From contig CALLJL010000002.1 in assembly GCA_938092135.1 (NCBI GenBank), positions 124,001 through 188,000 on the forward strand: a stretch of 64,000 nucleotides of DNA, read 5' to 3'. The notes beneath the pieces are model-generated. The model made no database searches, was not told the origin of the DNA, and worked only from the letters and a program-made list of their open reading frames with translations. How positions within the stretch are numbered: position 1 is the first letter of the stretch; every line of letters starts with the position of its first letter. The DNA is from an uncultured bacterium. Its GTDB lineage: Bacteria > Acidobacteriota > Aminicenantia > Aminicenantales > CALLJL01. The position numbers and the translations under genes are program-made. Shown piece by piece: positions 40,205 to 49,993 of the stretch.

Positions 40205-43093
40205 ATGAAATCGCTTCAAGAAATAGCTCAAAATTCCTTTTTAAAGGAAGAACAGCTCGCTGAGTTAGAGAAACTAATCTTAGCTAAGGGCGAATATTCA
40301 CCTGAGACAGTCAGGGAAGAGCTAGATTGGTTCTGTACTCAGCTGGGCCTGAATGAATACTATTTTCGGACGACCCCCTTGGAAGTAATGGCCGATCATG
40401 TCCAGGCTATTAAAGCTGCTGAAATTATGGCCACAGTTGGTGAAAAAAAATCTGTCCAAATCAATTTGAGCACCGAACAGGCCGAGCGAGCTATGTACCT
40501 TGTTGATGACATTCACTCGCGAGCTTTAGAGATTGAAAGGCGAATAGAAGAAAAATATCCCAATTGCCGTCTTCAATGTTACCGAACTCAAAGGAAAGCG
40601 CCCGGCCTCGGCTATTTACGAATGTATGTTGCCTCTATGCCTCAATTTAAAAAAGTTGACGCTTCTCCCTTGGATATAAATATTAGGCTGGTCGCTGATA
40701 AAACCTTCTTGGCCACTTCCCCTCCTGAAACCATCAAAAGATACACCCGCCTTCTCCGTAAGACCAAGGGATGGGAAAGCCCCTATATTGAAGTCTCCCA
40801 AGTAGAAAGAACCGCCGAGACAAGAATCATCGTGGTGATTAAGAAGGATAGCCGGCAGCGCTTCTTTTCTAATGTTTCTGATGTCTTTAACTCCTATGGC
40901 CTCTTTACAACCCGTAAATATATTGAGCCCTTTGCCAATGGCCGAACCATCTATTCTTTTTACCTACCCCAAATTAAAGATAAATCTTTATTAGAAGATA
41001 TTATCGAAGACATAACTTTACTCTATGTTATTCCTGACTCACCGCTGAATTCTCTTTTTCGAGAGGGTAAGTTAACGGCTCAAGAAACTGTTTTTGGCGT
41101 AGCGGCTTGGAGTTTTGCTCATCAATTTCTAACTAGCTTTAACGAAGAATATCAGCAACTATCTGAAGCTCTTAAAGATTCACCTGAGTTGCAGGGTCTG
41201 TTACGGAATCTAAGGACAAAGCTGGTGAAAGACACTTATCATGAGCAAAGAGTTTGGGATGCCTATTATGACCATTATCCTTTTCTCAAAAAGCTCTTTG
41301 CCCTTTTTGACCGCAAATTTAACCCTAGCATAGCGGATCCCAATATCGAGGAAAATTTAAACCAACTAAAAGAGGAAATCCAGCGAGAGATTCCAGTGGA
41401 AATTGATCGCCATATAATTCTCGCCGCTGTCCAGTTTATCAATTCAATTCTTAAAACCAATTTTTATCTTACCGAAAAGACCTCCCTTTCTTTCCTCTAT
41501 GATCCAGGATTTTTGAATCCGATTGATTATCCCGAAAAGCCTTATTCCATCGTTCACATTATTTCAGCCGAAATGAGAGGTTTTCATGTTCGCTTCAGGG
41601 ATATTGCCCGTGGTGGGATCAGAATTGTCCGCTCCACTAACTTGCAGAATTACCTTCATAATTCTGACTTTATTTTTGATGAAAATTATAACTTAGCCTA
41701 CACCCAGCAACGGAAAAATAAAGATATTCCTGAAGGCGGATCGAAGGGGACAATTCTGCTTAACTGGGGTTTTCAAGATAGAGCTGAGGCAGCCTTTAAA
41801 AAGTATATTGATGGCCTCCTCGACCTTATGCTTCCCTCCAAAGAAATAATCGATTATTACGGCCAGCCAATTATCCTTTTCATTGGACCGGACGAAGGGA
41901 CAGCGGAATTGATGGCCTGGGCGGCTGAAAGAGCTAAAAGGCGAGGATATCGTTATTGGCGGGCTTTTTCAACGGGCAAGCCTGTTTCCATGGGCGGCAT
42001 TCCCCATGACCTCTATGGCATGACCACTAACTCTATCCACGAATATGTTCTCGCTTCCCTCAAAAAGCTCGGCTTAAAGGAAGAAGAAATAACTAAGGTC
42101 ATGACTGGAGGACCAGATGGTGACTTAGGAAGTAATGAAATTCTTATTTCCAAGGATAAAATTTTGGCTATTATCGACGCCTCTGGAGTCCTCTATGACC
42201 CAGAGGGTATTAATCGTGAGGAATTAAAACGGTTGGCTCGGATGAGAAAGCCAATAGAATACTTCCGCCGGGAATTACTTTCACCCCAAGGATTTCTTGT
42301 GACCATTAAAGACAAGGATATAATTTTACCCAGTGGCGAAAAAATTTCGAGCGGCCTCGATTTTCGAAACTCCTTTCATCTTGATCCAAGGTTCAAGGCT
42401 GATCTTTTCGTCCCTTGCGGCGGCCGGCCAGGGTCAATTAACATCAACAATTGGCATAATTTAATTGATGAAAAAGGTCAGCCTCGCTTCCGACTTATTG
42501 TGGAAGGGGCCAATTTGTTTCTAACTCAGCAGGCAAGACTTCGCCTTGAAGAAAAGGGGGTCATTATTTATAAAGATGCCTCTGCTAATAAAGGTGGCGT
42601 AACTTCTTCCTCATTAGAAGTGCTGGCTAGCTTGACCCTGAATGATAAGGAATACGAAGAGCTCATGTGTATTAGGAATGGCCAAATTTCTCCTTTCCGT
42701 AGAGCCTACATAAAAGAAATATTAAAGATAATTCGGGAAAATGCTCGTTTAGAATGGGCCATAATTTGGAAGGAACATGAAAAAAGAGGCTTACCCCGAT
42801 CAGTTCTTTCTGATCTGATCAGTGAAAAAATTGTTCAGATAAAGGATGCCATTTACGCTTCTGATCTTTACAAAGATAAAACCCTTTTTCGCCAAGTCAT
42901 TAGTTGTTGTGTTCCCTCAGTGTTGATTAAAAGGGTGGGCCTAAAACGGCTGATAAAGCGAATCCCAGCCAACTATCTCCGGGCCATGTTCTCTTCCCAT
43001 CTGGCTAGCCGCTATGTCTATCAATATGGTCTTGAAGCCAATGAAATTAACTTTACCTCCTTCTTAGAGAAATTAAAGAAAGAAAAAAAATAA
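40205..43093 (+). CDS. gdh: Large NAD-dependent glutamate dehydrogenase
   Basis: A 962-residue protein of the large-type NAD-glutamate dehydrogenases, which oxidise glutamate to 2-oxoglutarate and ammonia. The first 400 or so residues are an N-terminal region with possible ACT-like parts. The catalytic domain carries RFRDIARGGIRIV, DIPEGGSKGTI (catalytic Lys region), the NAD-domain segment PCGGRPGSI, and VEGANLFLTQQA with YKDASANKGGVTSSSLE, which match the core of ordinary glutamate dehydrogenases. The length is below the 180-kDa proteobacterial type and close to the 115-kDa type. It probably supports amino-acid use as a source of NADH. Substrate choice is by homology only. Confidence 0.85.
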   Translation: MKSLQEIAQNSFLKEEQLAELEKLILAKGEYSPETVREELDWFCTQLGLNEYYFRTTPLEVMADHVQAIKAAEIMATVGEKKSVQINLSTEQAERAMYLVDDIHSRALEIERRIEEKYPNCRLQCYRTQRKAPGLGYLRMYVASMPQFKKVDASPLDINIRLVADKTFLATSPPETIKRYTRLLRKTKGWESPYIEVSQVERTAETRIIVVIKKDSRQRFFSNVSDVFNSYGLFTTRKYIEPFANGRTIYSFYLPQIKDKSLLEDIIEDITLLYVIPDSPLNSLFREGKLTAQETVFGVAAWSFAHQFLTSFNEEYQQLSEALKDSPELQGLLRNLRTKLVKDTYHEQRVWDAYYDHYPFLKKLFALFDRKFNPSIADPNIEENLNQLKEEIQREIPVEIDRHIILAAVQFINSILKTNFYLTEKTSLSFLYDPGFLNPIDYPEKPYSIVHIISAEMRGFHVRFRDIARGGIRIVRSTNLQNYLHNSDFIFDENYNLAYTQQRKNKDIPEGGSKGTILLNWGFQDRAEAAFKKYIDGLLDLMLPSKEIIDYYGQPIILFIGPDEGTAELMAWAAERAKRRGYRYWRAFSTGKPVSMGGIPHDLYGMTTNSIHEYVLASLKKLGLKEEEITKVMTGGPDGDLGSNEILISKDKILAIIDASGVLYDPEGINREELKRLARMRKPIEYFRRELLSPQGFLVTIKDKDIILPSGEKISSGLDFRNSFHLDPRFKADLFVPCGGRPGSININNWHNLIDEKGQPRFRLIVEGANLFLTQQARLRLEEKGVIIYKDASANKGGVTSSSLEVLASLTLNDKEYEELMCIRNGQISPFRRAYIKEILKIIRENARLEWAIIWKEHEKRGLPRSVLSDLISEKIVQIKDAIYASDLYKDKTLFRQVISCCVPSVLIKRVGLKRLIKRIPANYLRAMFSSHLASRYVYQYGLEANEINFTSFLEKLKKEKK

Positions 43094-43225
43094 AAGTGGC
43101 CATAAATAAAAAATTTCTGGGAAGAGAAAATCTTTAATATCACCCAATATTTTTTTCGAATATTTCCTAATATTTTTTTGATCGCAAAGCATCTCTTCGA
43201 TCTTGAAAGCAAAACGACCTAGTTT

Positions 43226-43996
43226 TTAGCTTATTTCGCCTGAAAGATAAGCCTTAGTCCTTGGATCACGGGGATTGTTCAAAACCTCCTGGGCCGGACC
43301 ATGTTCCACAATTTCTCCGAGATAGAGAAAAACAATATAATCAGCAATTCTTCGGGCTTGACGGAGAATATGGGTAACTAAAAGGACAGTATATTGAGAT
43401 TTAAGCGAAAGTAAACATTTTTCTACATTCTGGCTTGATTGTGGATCGAGGGCTGAGGTTGGCTCATCGCCGAGGATAATTTCTGGCTCAACAGCTAAAC
43501 CCCTGGCCAAACACAATCGCTGCTGCTGGCCCAGAGAAAGCCTGGAAGCTGGTTCAGATAATCTATCCTTTACTTCATCCCATAATCCAGCGATCCGCAG
43601 ATAGCGCTCCACAATCTGATCTAGCTGTTGTTTGTTTTTTAGACCATGGATTCTTGGTCCATAGGCTACATTATCATAAATTGACATGGGAAGCACCTGT
43701 GGCCGCTGGGAAAGAAGACCCATTTTTTTGCGGATTCTAGTGACTTCCACCCCTGGAGAATATATATCTTCGCCATCAACTAGAACCCTCCCCTCTACCC
43801 TTACGCCTTCCACTGAATCTAAAAGCCGATTAAGGGTTTTAAGTAGGGTCGTCTTGCCACAACCAGAGGGCCCAATAATTACAGTTATCTGGCGATCAGG
43901 AATGTCCAAGGTTATATTCTTTAAAACCTGAAGATGACCATAATAGACATTTAAGTTCTTTAAACTGATATGGGGACGACCAATTATTAAACTCAT
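43226..43996 (-). CDS. pstB: Phosphate ABC transporter ATP-binding protein
   Basis: ATPase of the high-affinity phosphate importer, 256 residues. Walker A is GPSGCGKTTL, the ABC signature LSLGQQQRLCLARGLA and Walker B ILGDEPTSALDP. The LNVYYGHLQVLKNI opening is typical of PstB. It is last in pstS-pstC-pstA-pstB and starts 8 bp after pstA. The signature has LGQQQ in place of the common SGGQQQ, which should still function. No phoU follows. It converges on the gdh gene with a 132-bp AT-rich gap without visible features. Confidence 0.88.
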   Translation of the reverse strand: MSLIIGRPHISLKNLNVYYGHLQVLKNITLDIPDRQITVIIGPSGCGKTTLLKTLNRLLDSVEGVRVEGRVLVDGEDIYSPGVEVTRIRKKMGLLSQRPQVLPMSIYDNVAYGPRIHGLKNKQQLDQIVERYLRIAGLWDEVKDRLSEPASRLSLGQQQRLCLARGLAVEPEIILGDEPTSALDPQSSQNVEKCLLSLKSQYTVLLVTHILRQARRIADYIVFLYLGEIVEHGPAQEVLNNPRDPRTKAYLSGEIS

Positions 43997-44004
43997 TTTT
44001 CACC

Positions 44005-44856
44005 TCAAAAAACTAAATGCTTGGCATAGCGTCGGGTTATCCGGCGGGAAAGATAACTTATTAGGAGAATAATCAAAGTTAAAATAATGGCCGCGGCATA
44101 GGCTCTTTGCTGAACCTCAGGGTAGGGAGTTCCGAGCTGGAAAAATATAGCCAAAGGAAGGGAGGCAACAGGTTGGAAAAGGGAGGTAGTTATGTTGTCT
44201 GTATAGCCTGCAGTCAGAAGAACAGAGGCAGCATCGCCAATGGCTCGGCCAAAGGCAATCAGAATCGCTGTGAGGATTCCAGGAAGAGCCTGCCGTATAA
44301 CCACTTTCCAGGCAGTTTCGAATTTGGTAGCCCCCAAGGAAAAGGAAGCTTCCAATAAATCAGGGGGAACAAGCTTCAAAACTTCATCCATGGCACGACT
44401 CATGATGGGAATTTCAAGCAAGGCAAGGGTAATAATTCCTAAAAGAAGAGAGGCGGTCCAGCCAAACCAGGTCATGAGGAGAAAACCAAAGGCTCCATAA
44501 ACAATGGAAGGTACTCCCCATAAGACATCCAAGGAAAAGCGGATTAAAGTTGGCCAGATAGATTTGCTCTTAGAAAAATAATTTAAATAAAAAACTATGG
44601 GGAGGCTGAAAAAAAAGGCTAAGATGGTTGCACCGCCGGCAAGCTGCAAAGAGCCGATAATAGAATTTAAAATTCCCCCTTCCCGGCCAAAATAATAACC
44701 TCCCTGGGGAAGACGGAAAATCATCTCTAATTTGAGAGCTTTGAATCCCTTAACCACAACTGTTCCAATAATCAGAATTAAGATTAAAGCTGTTAAAGAG
44801 GTCGCAATAATCATTACGGCTCGAAAAATTTTTTCTTCCAGAAAACGCCACTTCAT
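44005..44856 (-). CDS. pstA: Phosphate ABC transporter permease PstA
   Basis: A 283-residue inner-membrane permease with about six hydrophobic segments. The permease loop that contacts the ATPase reads EASFSLGATKFETAWKVV, the typical EAA motif. A further marker is FGRAIGDAASVLLTAG. It overlaps pstC by 4 bp. With PstC it forms the phosphate channel. Confidence 0.88.
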   Translation of the reverse strand: MKWRFLEEKIFRAVMIIATSLTALILILIIGTVVVKGFKALKLEMIFRLPQGGYYFGREGGILNSIIGSLQLAGGATILAFFFSLPIVFYLNYFSKSKSIWPTLIRFSLDVLWGVPSIVYGAFGFLLMTWFGWTASLLLGIITLALLEIPIMSRAMDEVLKLVPPDLLEASFSLGATKFETAWKVVIRQALPGILTAILIAFGRAIGDAASVLLTAGYTDNITTSLFQPVASLPLAIFFQLGTPYPEVQQRAYAAAIILTLIILLISYLSRRITRRYAKHLVF

Positions 44857-45752
44857 CTCAGTCCTTTCTCAACTCGAAGGAGAATCAATCTGGCTATAAG
44901 ATTAAAGATAATAACCAAAACCAGGAGAATTGCTGCCGCCAACATCAAAGCTGAATCGTAAAGGGGAATGGACATCATCTCACCGTAATTATTGGCAATC
45001 AAAGCAGGCAAAGGATAGGCTCCATCGAATAATGACCGCGGCACCTGAACCACATTGCCTACAACCATGAGGACAGCCATGGTTTCACCTAAGGCCCTGG
45101 AAAGGCCAAGAACCAAGGCCGCCAAAATTCCAGGGGCCGCCTGGCGTAAGAGGACATGCTTTATGGTTTCCCATTTAGTGGCGCCCAAAGAAAGAGAAGC
45201 TTCCCGAACAGCCTGGGGAATCGCTCGAAAAATCTCCAAAATAACATGAATGATAGTGGGCAAAATCATAACAGCTAGGACAAGCCCACCGGCCAAAACA
45301 CTATAACCACTTGAGTAAGTTCCAAAAAGAGGAGCAAGATAACGACCAACAAAGGGTACTATAATCAGAACGCCCCACACTCCATAAATAACAGAAGGTA
45401 AACCAGCTAAAAGGTCAATCATTGGGCGGGCTATTTCCCTTATGCCCGAAGGCGCATATTCAGAAAGAAAAATGGCCACAAAGAGGGAAATAGGAGCAGC
45501 AATAAATAGAGCTAATAAAGTAACCCACAAGGTACCCATGATGAAAGGCCAGAGACCAAAATGTCCTTTTAAGGGTAACCAATGACTAGAAAAAATTATT
45601 TGAGAAAGGGGCTTCAAAACAAAAAGAGGTTTTGCCTTGAGGAATAATCCAAGCAACATTAAAAGAATCAGAAATACGGGCAAGGAAGAGGATAAGCCCA
45701 TAAATTTACTTGCCCAAATTTCCTTTCTTAAACGCCAAAGATAATTAGTCAT
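44853..45752 (-). CDS. pstC: Phosphate ABC transporter permease PstC
   Basis: A 299-residue permease with about six membrane segments. It has the EAA loop EASLSLGATKWETIKHVLL and the PstC-type GLSRALGETMAVLMVVG. PLFGTYSSGYSVLAGGLVLA lies between helices. It starts the membrane part of the operon, 94 bp after pstS. Confidence 0.88.
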   Translation of the reverse strand: MTNYLWRLRKEIWASKFMGLSSSLPVFLILLMLLGLFLKAKPLFVLKPLSQIIFSSHWLPLKGHFGLWPFIMGTLWVTLLALFIAAPISLFVAIFLSEYAPSGIREIARPMIDLLAGLPSVIYGVWGVLIIVPFVGRYLAPLFGTYSSGYSVLAGGLVLAVMILPTIIHVILEIFRAIPQAVREASLSLGATKWETIKHVLLRQAAPGILAALVLGLSRALGETMAVLMVVGNVVQVPRSLFDGAYPLPALIANNYGEMMSIPLYDSALMLAAAILLVLVIIFNLIARLILLRVEKGLR

Positions 45753-45846
45753 TAAACAAATTTATCTCCTTGATTTTTTTGGTCAGCCGTTAATAGCCAA
45801 TGTTTATTTAAAGCCATTTTTTAAATCATTTCTGTTTTTTATTTCT

Positions 45847-46902
45847 TTAATTTTCAAATTTGAACAGACGCTTTCTGGCTTCTTCTAGGGATAAAGGAGA
45901 AACTTGGACATAACCAGCTTCAGAAACCAACTTCTGTCCTTCACCAAGAACATAATTTAAAAAGGCTCTAACAAGATCGGTGAGGGCTTCGCCTCGAATG
46001 ACTAGATAGAGATTCCGAGCTGGTGGCGAAGGATATCTGCCTTGCTCAATGGCCTTAATCAAATTGTCCCTATGATTCATAAAATTTTCTTCAGGATCAA
46101 CTCGGCCATTGCTGTTTAAATCAAGGGGTATAACAACAATTCCTTTGATGGGTAAGAGAGTTTTGGGATCAAAGGCAAAACTGAGATTATTATAGCCAAG
46201 GCCAAGGGGATCGCGCCTTACCGCTTCGGCTATTCCGGGGTCACCATAAACGCCCGTTCCCTTTAGATCTTCCTGTCGGCCGCCAAGAAAAGCTGCCCAA
46301 GTTTCAGCCGCTCCACAAGCATCAGATCGGGTATATAGATGGATTGGCTCTGAACCTGGCGAAGGGAACAGGACTGACCACTTTTTAGTGCTTCCTGAGA
46401 TCCAAATTTTTCTGAGATCTTCAGGGGAAAGGCCTCGTGAAAGAAGAGTCTTTAGATAGGGGTTTCTCTCTGAAACAACTGGCACAACAGCATCTTTGGC
46501 CACTGGAAATGAAACAGCCCCCCGTAGGATTTCTTCGCGATGGAGTTCCCTCGAAACCATACCTAAATGAGCTGCTCCCGAAAGCACATCAGCCACTCCC
46601 TTGCCAGCTCCGCCAGCCATTACATCAATCTTTACTTTAGGGTGGATTTTCTGAAATTCCTCACTCCAGCGAACAACAAGGGGATAAAGGGCCCAGGCGC
46701 CTGATATGATCAATCTGCCTTTAAGGATACCCTGATCAGCTGAAGGATTTGACCATAAAAAAGAATTTAAAAATAGAAGAGAAAGAGGAAAGGAAAAGTT
46801 AATTTTAATAAGAAAAGAAAAAATAAAAGAAATAAAAAAGAAATTAGATAAAAAAATAAGAAACGGCTTTTTTTTAATTTTATTTTTTTTAATTTTTACC
46901 AT
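45847..46902 (-). CDS. pstS: Phosphate-binding protein PstS-like
   Basis: Periplasmic substrate-binding protein of 351 residues. A lysine-rich N-terminus and a very long Phe/Leu-rich signal or anchor precede the binding domain. That domain opens with KGRLIISGAWALYPLVVRW and has GGAGKGVADVLSGAAHLGMVS and YTRSDACGAAETW, as in PstS proteins. The N-terminal 55 residues are AT-rich low-complexity DNA. Position next to pstCAB and an OprP-like porin supports phosphate; a related oxyanion is possible. Confidence 0.82.
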   Translation of the reverse strand: MVKIKKNKIKKKPFLIFLSNFFFISFIFSFLIKINFSFPLSLLFLNSFLWSNPSADQGILKGRLIISGAWALYPLVVRWSEEFQKIHPKVKIDVMAGGAGKGVADVLSGAAHLGMVSRELHREEILRGAVSFPVAKDAVVPVVSERNPYLKTLLSRGLSPEDLRKIWISGSTKKWSVLFPSPGSEPIHLYTRSDACGAAETWAAFLGGRQEDLKGTGVYGDPGIAEAVRRDPLGLGYNNLSFAFDPKTLLPIKGIVVIPLDLNSNGRVDPEENFMNHRDNLIKAIEQGRYPSPPARNLYLVIRGEALTDLVRAFLNYVLGEGQKLVSEAGYVQVSPLSLEEARKRLFKFEN

Positions 46903-47015
46903 TAAAGCCTTTCCCTTAAATCACCCTCTTATTCAATTGATCATTGGATTTAGTTTAAACTCCCGATTAAGCTTTTTCCCCATTTAAAGCCGCTCTTTAA
47001 ACTTTAATTTTCTTT

Positions 47016-48035
47016 TTAAAAACCTATTTGCCATTGGACAATAAATATATTTTTTTTCTCTCCTCCTTTTGGCCGATGAACTTCATGATTTAGCTGAATT
47101 TTGGTCCGGGGAGCAAGATGAAAATTCAAGCCATAAGTAATAATTTCTTCTTCATCATTCTTTAAGGCCCGATTAAGGTCGACAGATTCATAACGGCAAA
47201 CGGGCTGGATTTTACCTTGATACCAGGAGAAAACCGCCTGGATTAACCATCCCCTGGCTTCCCGATCATAATCGAAAGCTTTAATATATTCGGCTGATAA
47301 CAACAGAGAGCCCGGCCGCCACTGGGCTTCTAATCCCTGACGGCGCCGTTGGCGGGAGGAGTTTAAATTATCAGGCCACTTTCCCTCATACCATGAGCCG
47401 CCAACAGTCATACCTCTTGAGAGATTTATCGTCAGTCGGAAAGCTTTATCCTTGGCGTCATCATTATCAAGACGGTTAATACCTGAGCCATTAAAGAGGC
47501 CAAAGGCAGCTTCAAAAAAAGAGGCACTGATCCGCACTAAAGCCCCAATATCTCTTCCCTGGGAACCGATGTCTCGGCCTGGACATAGAGTCTCAACTAC
47601 CGTCGAGCGGTTAATAAAGTCTAGCTCTGAAGATCCCCTTAAATTTTCGTAGCTGAAGGGAATTTTAAATTGTCCGGCTCGTAACTGGGCCCAACGGCTT
47701 AAGTTAAAATTTAAGTAAGCCTCAATAAGGCTTATCGATTTGGTCTGTTCTAGCTGGACTTTGAAATCAAGATTGGAAAGAACCGCCGCGGAAAAGGCAA
47801 GGCGAACTCGACGAAGAGAGAAAGTATCAGGATTGCTGTCGGAGTAAGAAGTATATCTAATTTGAGCAAAAGCTGAAAATTCAACTGGATGGCTGGCCAA
47901 AACTTGATTTTCCTTTACCTGACTGAAGGCTAAGGTAGTAACCAGGGGAAGAAAAATCATCACCTCTAAAAGAGGAATCCCCCTTCTCCGCAGATTTTTT
48001 CTTATTCTATCAGCTTGATTCAATTTGAGCCTCAT
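47016..48035 (-). CDS. Phosphate-selective porin O/P-like outer membrane protein
   Basis: A 339-residue beta-barrel protein. After a signal peptide ending near TTLAFS, it shows the OprO/OprP pattern: SLRRVRLAFSAAVLSNLDFK, LSRWAQLRAGQFKIPFSYEN, then alternating aromatic strands to a C-terminal IFIVQWQIGF ending in Phe. It is upstream of pstS on the same strand, so it probably delivers phosphate across the outer membrane to PstS. ATG 48035 lacks a clear ribosome site; ATG 47960 is an alternative start. Confidence 0.8.
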   Translation of the reverse strand: MRLKLNQADRIRKNLRRRGIPLLEVMIFLPLVTTLAFSQVKENQVLASHPVEFSAFAQIRYTSYSDSNPDTFSLRRVRLAFSAAVLSNLDFKVQLEQTKSISLIEAYLNFNLSRWAQLRAGQFKIPFSYENLRGSSELDFINRSTVVETLCPGRDIGSQGRDIGALVRISASFFEAAFGLFNGSGINRLDNDDAKDKAFRLTINLSRGMTVGGSWYEGKWPDNLNSSRQRRRQGLEAQWRPGSLLLSAEYIKAFDYDREARGWLIQAVFSWYQGKIQPVCRYESVDLNRALKNDEEEIITYGLNFHLAPRTKIQLNHEVHRPKGGEKKNIFIVQWQIGF

Positions 48036-48116
48036 TTAAACTATTAAATCAATTGATTAAATTGACTAAAAAGAAAAAAGATTTAATTTTTATGCTTAAT
48101 CTTCCATATTGTAAAA

Positions 48117-48548
48117 TTATTTCTTTTCTTCTATCTTCTGCGAGATTTTTATTAAATCTTCAAAGCTCGTTCTTTCTAGAATAGAAGCCACTGCATCCCT
48201 GACTTCTTTCCATAGAAGTCTTAAACCGCAGTGCTCTTCCCGGGGGCAAGGTTCATGAGCGGTCACACTGACGCAATCTATGGGGGCGAGCGGCCCATCC
48301 ATAACTCTAATAATTTCGGCCACCGTGATTTGGGAAGGGGGTTTAGCCAAAAAATACCCACCCTTGGGCCCCTTCTTGCTTTTCAAATAACCCGTCCTCT
48401 TAAGCAAAAGGAGAATCTGCTCTAAAAAACGAGGCGGAATATCTTGGGCTTCAGAGATCTCTCTGATATGAAGGGCCCGATGGGGATAATGGAGACTTAA
48501 TTCAAGCATTGCCCGGCTGGCATATTCACCTTTAGTGGAAAGTTTCAT
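48117..48548 (-). CDS. Rrf2-family transcriptional regulator with three cysteines
   Basis: A 143-residue winged-helix regulator. The N-terminus MKLSTKGEYASRAMLELS and helix-turn-helix REISEAQDIPPRFLEQILLL are typical of Rrf2/IscR. Three cysteines spaced C-x8-C-x5-C (about residues 94-109) are the likely [2Fe-2S] ligands. IscR spacing is different (C-x5-C-x7-C), so this is not IscR itself. It probably senses redox or iron-sulfur state. It is 81 bp upstream of the porin gene on the same strand and may regulate it or itself. Confidence 0.85.
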   Translation of the reverse strand: MKLSTKGEYASRAMLELSLHYPHRALHIREISEAQDIPPRFLEQILLLLKRTGYLKSKKGPKGGYFLAKPPSQITVAEIIRVMDGPLAPIDCVSVTAHEPCPREEHCGLRLLWKEVRDAVASILERTSFEDLIKISQKIEEKK

Positions 48549-48577
48549 TTTAGTTTATTTTATCGATTGACTATATA

Positions 48578-48606
48578 GAGATAAATAAAGTAATATCGTC
48601 TGTCAA
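48578..48606 (-). promoter_or_regulatory. Promoter of the Rrf2 regulator gene
   Basis: On the minus strand TTGACA (48601-48606) is followed after 17 bp by TATCTC (48578-48583). The palindrome CTATATAG (48571-48578) overlaps the -10 and could be an autoregulatory operator. The remaining gap to galM is AT-rich with no further features seen. Confidence 0.5.
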
Positions 48607-48805
48607 GTCCATTGATTTTAATTAAAAATTTACCGCCCTAAAGCTTTATTAAAAAAATTTTGGAAACTTATCTTTCTTTTTCTAAAGGAATTGCCAAGCC
48701 ATTTTAAATTGATTAGGATTTAAAGAACAGCCAAACAAAAATTATGGATTTTCAAAAGACCAGCCTTAAAGGAATTAAAAGGAAATTCCTTAAAAGGAGG
48801 CTAGA

Positions 48806-49960
48806 ATGAATTTGAAAATTAAGCCTTTTATCTTCCCCTTCCTTATTTTGGCCCTCATTTCAAATTCTTTGAGCTGTCGTCATCCAAAATCAAAAGAGAT
48901 AGGAGTTTCTAAAATGGAAATTAAAAAAGAAATTTTTGGCTCTATGCCCGATGGCCAGGTTGTTGAGGCTTATCTTTTAACCAACAGTCACGGTCTTAAA
49001 GCAAAAATAATGACCTATGGAGCCACCCTAATTTCCCTAGAAGTTCCAGACCGAAACGGCCAGATGGCCGATATTGTTTTGGGTCACAATAGGCTTGAAG
49101 GTTACCTAAGGCGAGAAACGAATCCCTACTTTGGGGCTACCATTGGCCGTTATGCCAATCGAATTGCCAAAGGCAGATTCATCCTGGACGGAGTTGAGTA
49201 TTTCCTGGCCACTAACGACGGTCCTAATCATCTCCATGGCGGGTTAAAGGGTTTTGATCGTGTTATTTGGAAAGCTGAGCCCTTTCAGGAAGAAAGGGCC
49301 GTAGGTGTTAGATTTAGTTATTTAAGTCCTGATGGCGAAGAAGGCTATCCAGGCAATCTCAACTGTACCGTCATTTACAGGCTGACGGAGGATAATGAGC
49401 TCCGCCTTGATTACGAGGCCACGACGGATAAAGCCACCCCCGTCAATTTGACTCATCATAGCTATTTTAATCTGGCGGGTGAAGGTCAAGGAACCATCCT
49501 TGATCACGAATTAATGATTAACGCCGATTATTACACTCCCGTAGATGCTCAACTTATCCCAACAGGAGATATCAGCCCAGTTAAAGGTACCCCCTTCGAC
49601 TTTACCATCCCTAAGCCTATTGGTTTGGAAATTGACCAGGTTCAGGGAGGTTATGATCATAACTTTGTCTTAAGGGAGGCCCTAACCTCCTTGAAACTGG
49701 CTGCCCGATTGTATGAGCCAAAAAGTGGCCGCTTGCTTGAAATCTATACCACAGAGCCGGGCCTTCAGTTCTATTCTGGTAATTTTCTTGATGGCTCCAT
49801 CAAAGGCAAAAGTGGTCGGACCTATCAAAAACATTCCGGCCTCTGTCTTGAAAGCCAGCATTTTCCTGACTCGCCTAATCGTCCCCAATTTCCTTCGACA
49901 ATTCTCCGTCCAGGAGAAAAGTATATCAGTACTACGGTCCACCGATTCTCCATAAAATAG
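48806..49960 (+). CDS. galM: Aldose 1-epimerase (galactose mutarotase), exported
   Basis: Interconverts alpha and beta anomers of aldoses. The 384-residue protein has an N-terminal hydrophobic signal ending near NSLSC, which resembles a lipoprotein signal but lacks the usual -3 Leu. The catalytic parts follow: ATIGRYANRIAKGRF, NHLHGGLKGFDRV, NLTHHSYFNLAG, YDHNFVL and the Glu in EPGLQFYSGN. AAGGAGG precedes ATG 48806. Export suggests it acts on sugars in the periplasm. Confidence 0.9.
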   Translation: MNLKIKPFIFPFLILALISNSLSCRHPKSKEIGVSKMEIKKEIFGSMPDGQVVEAYLLTNSHGLKAKIMTYGATLISLEVPDRNGQMADIVLGHNRLEGYLRRETNPYFGATIGRYANRIAKGRFILDGVEYFLATNDGPNHLHGGLKGFDRVIWKAEPFQEERAVGVRFSYLSPDGEEGYPGNLNCTVIYRLTEDNELRLDYEATTDKATPVNLTHHSYFNLAGEGQGTILDHELMINADYYTPVDAQLIPTGDISPVKGTPFDFTIPKPIGLEIDQVQGGYDHNFVLREALTSLKLAARLYEPKSGRLLEIYTTEPGLQFYSGNFLDGSIKGKSGRTYQKHSGLCLESQHFPDSPNRPQFPSTILRPGEKYISTTVHRFSIK

Positions 49961-49993
49961 ACTAGACGGGCTAGCTAAAAGGATATATTAAGT

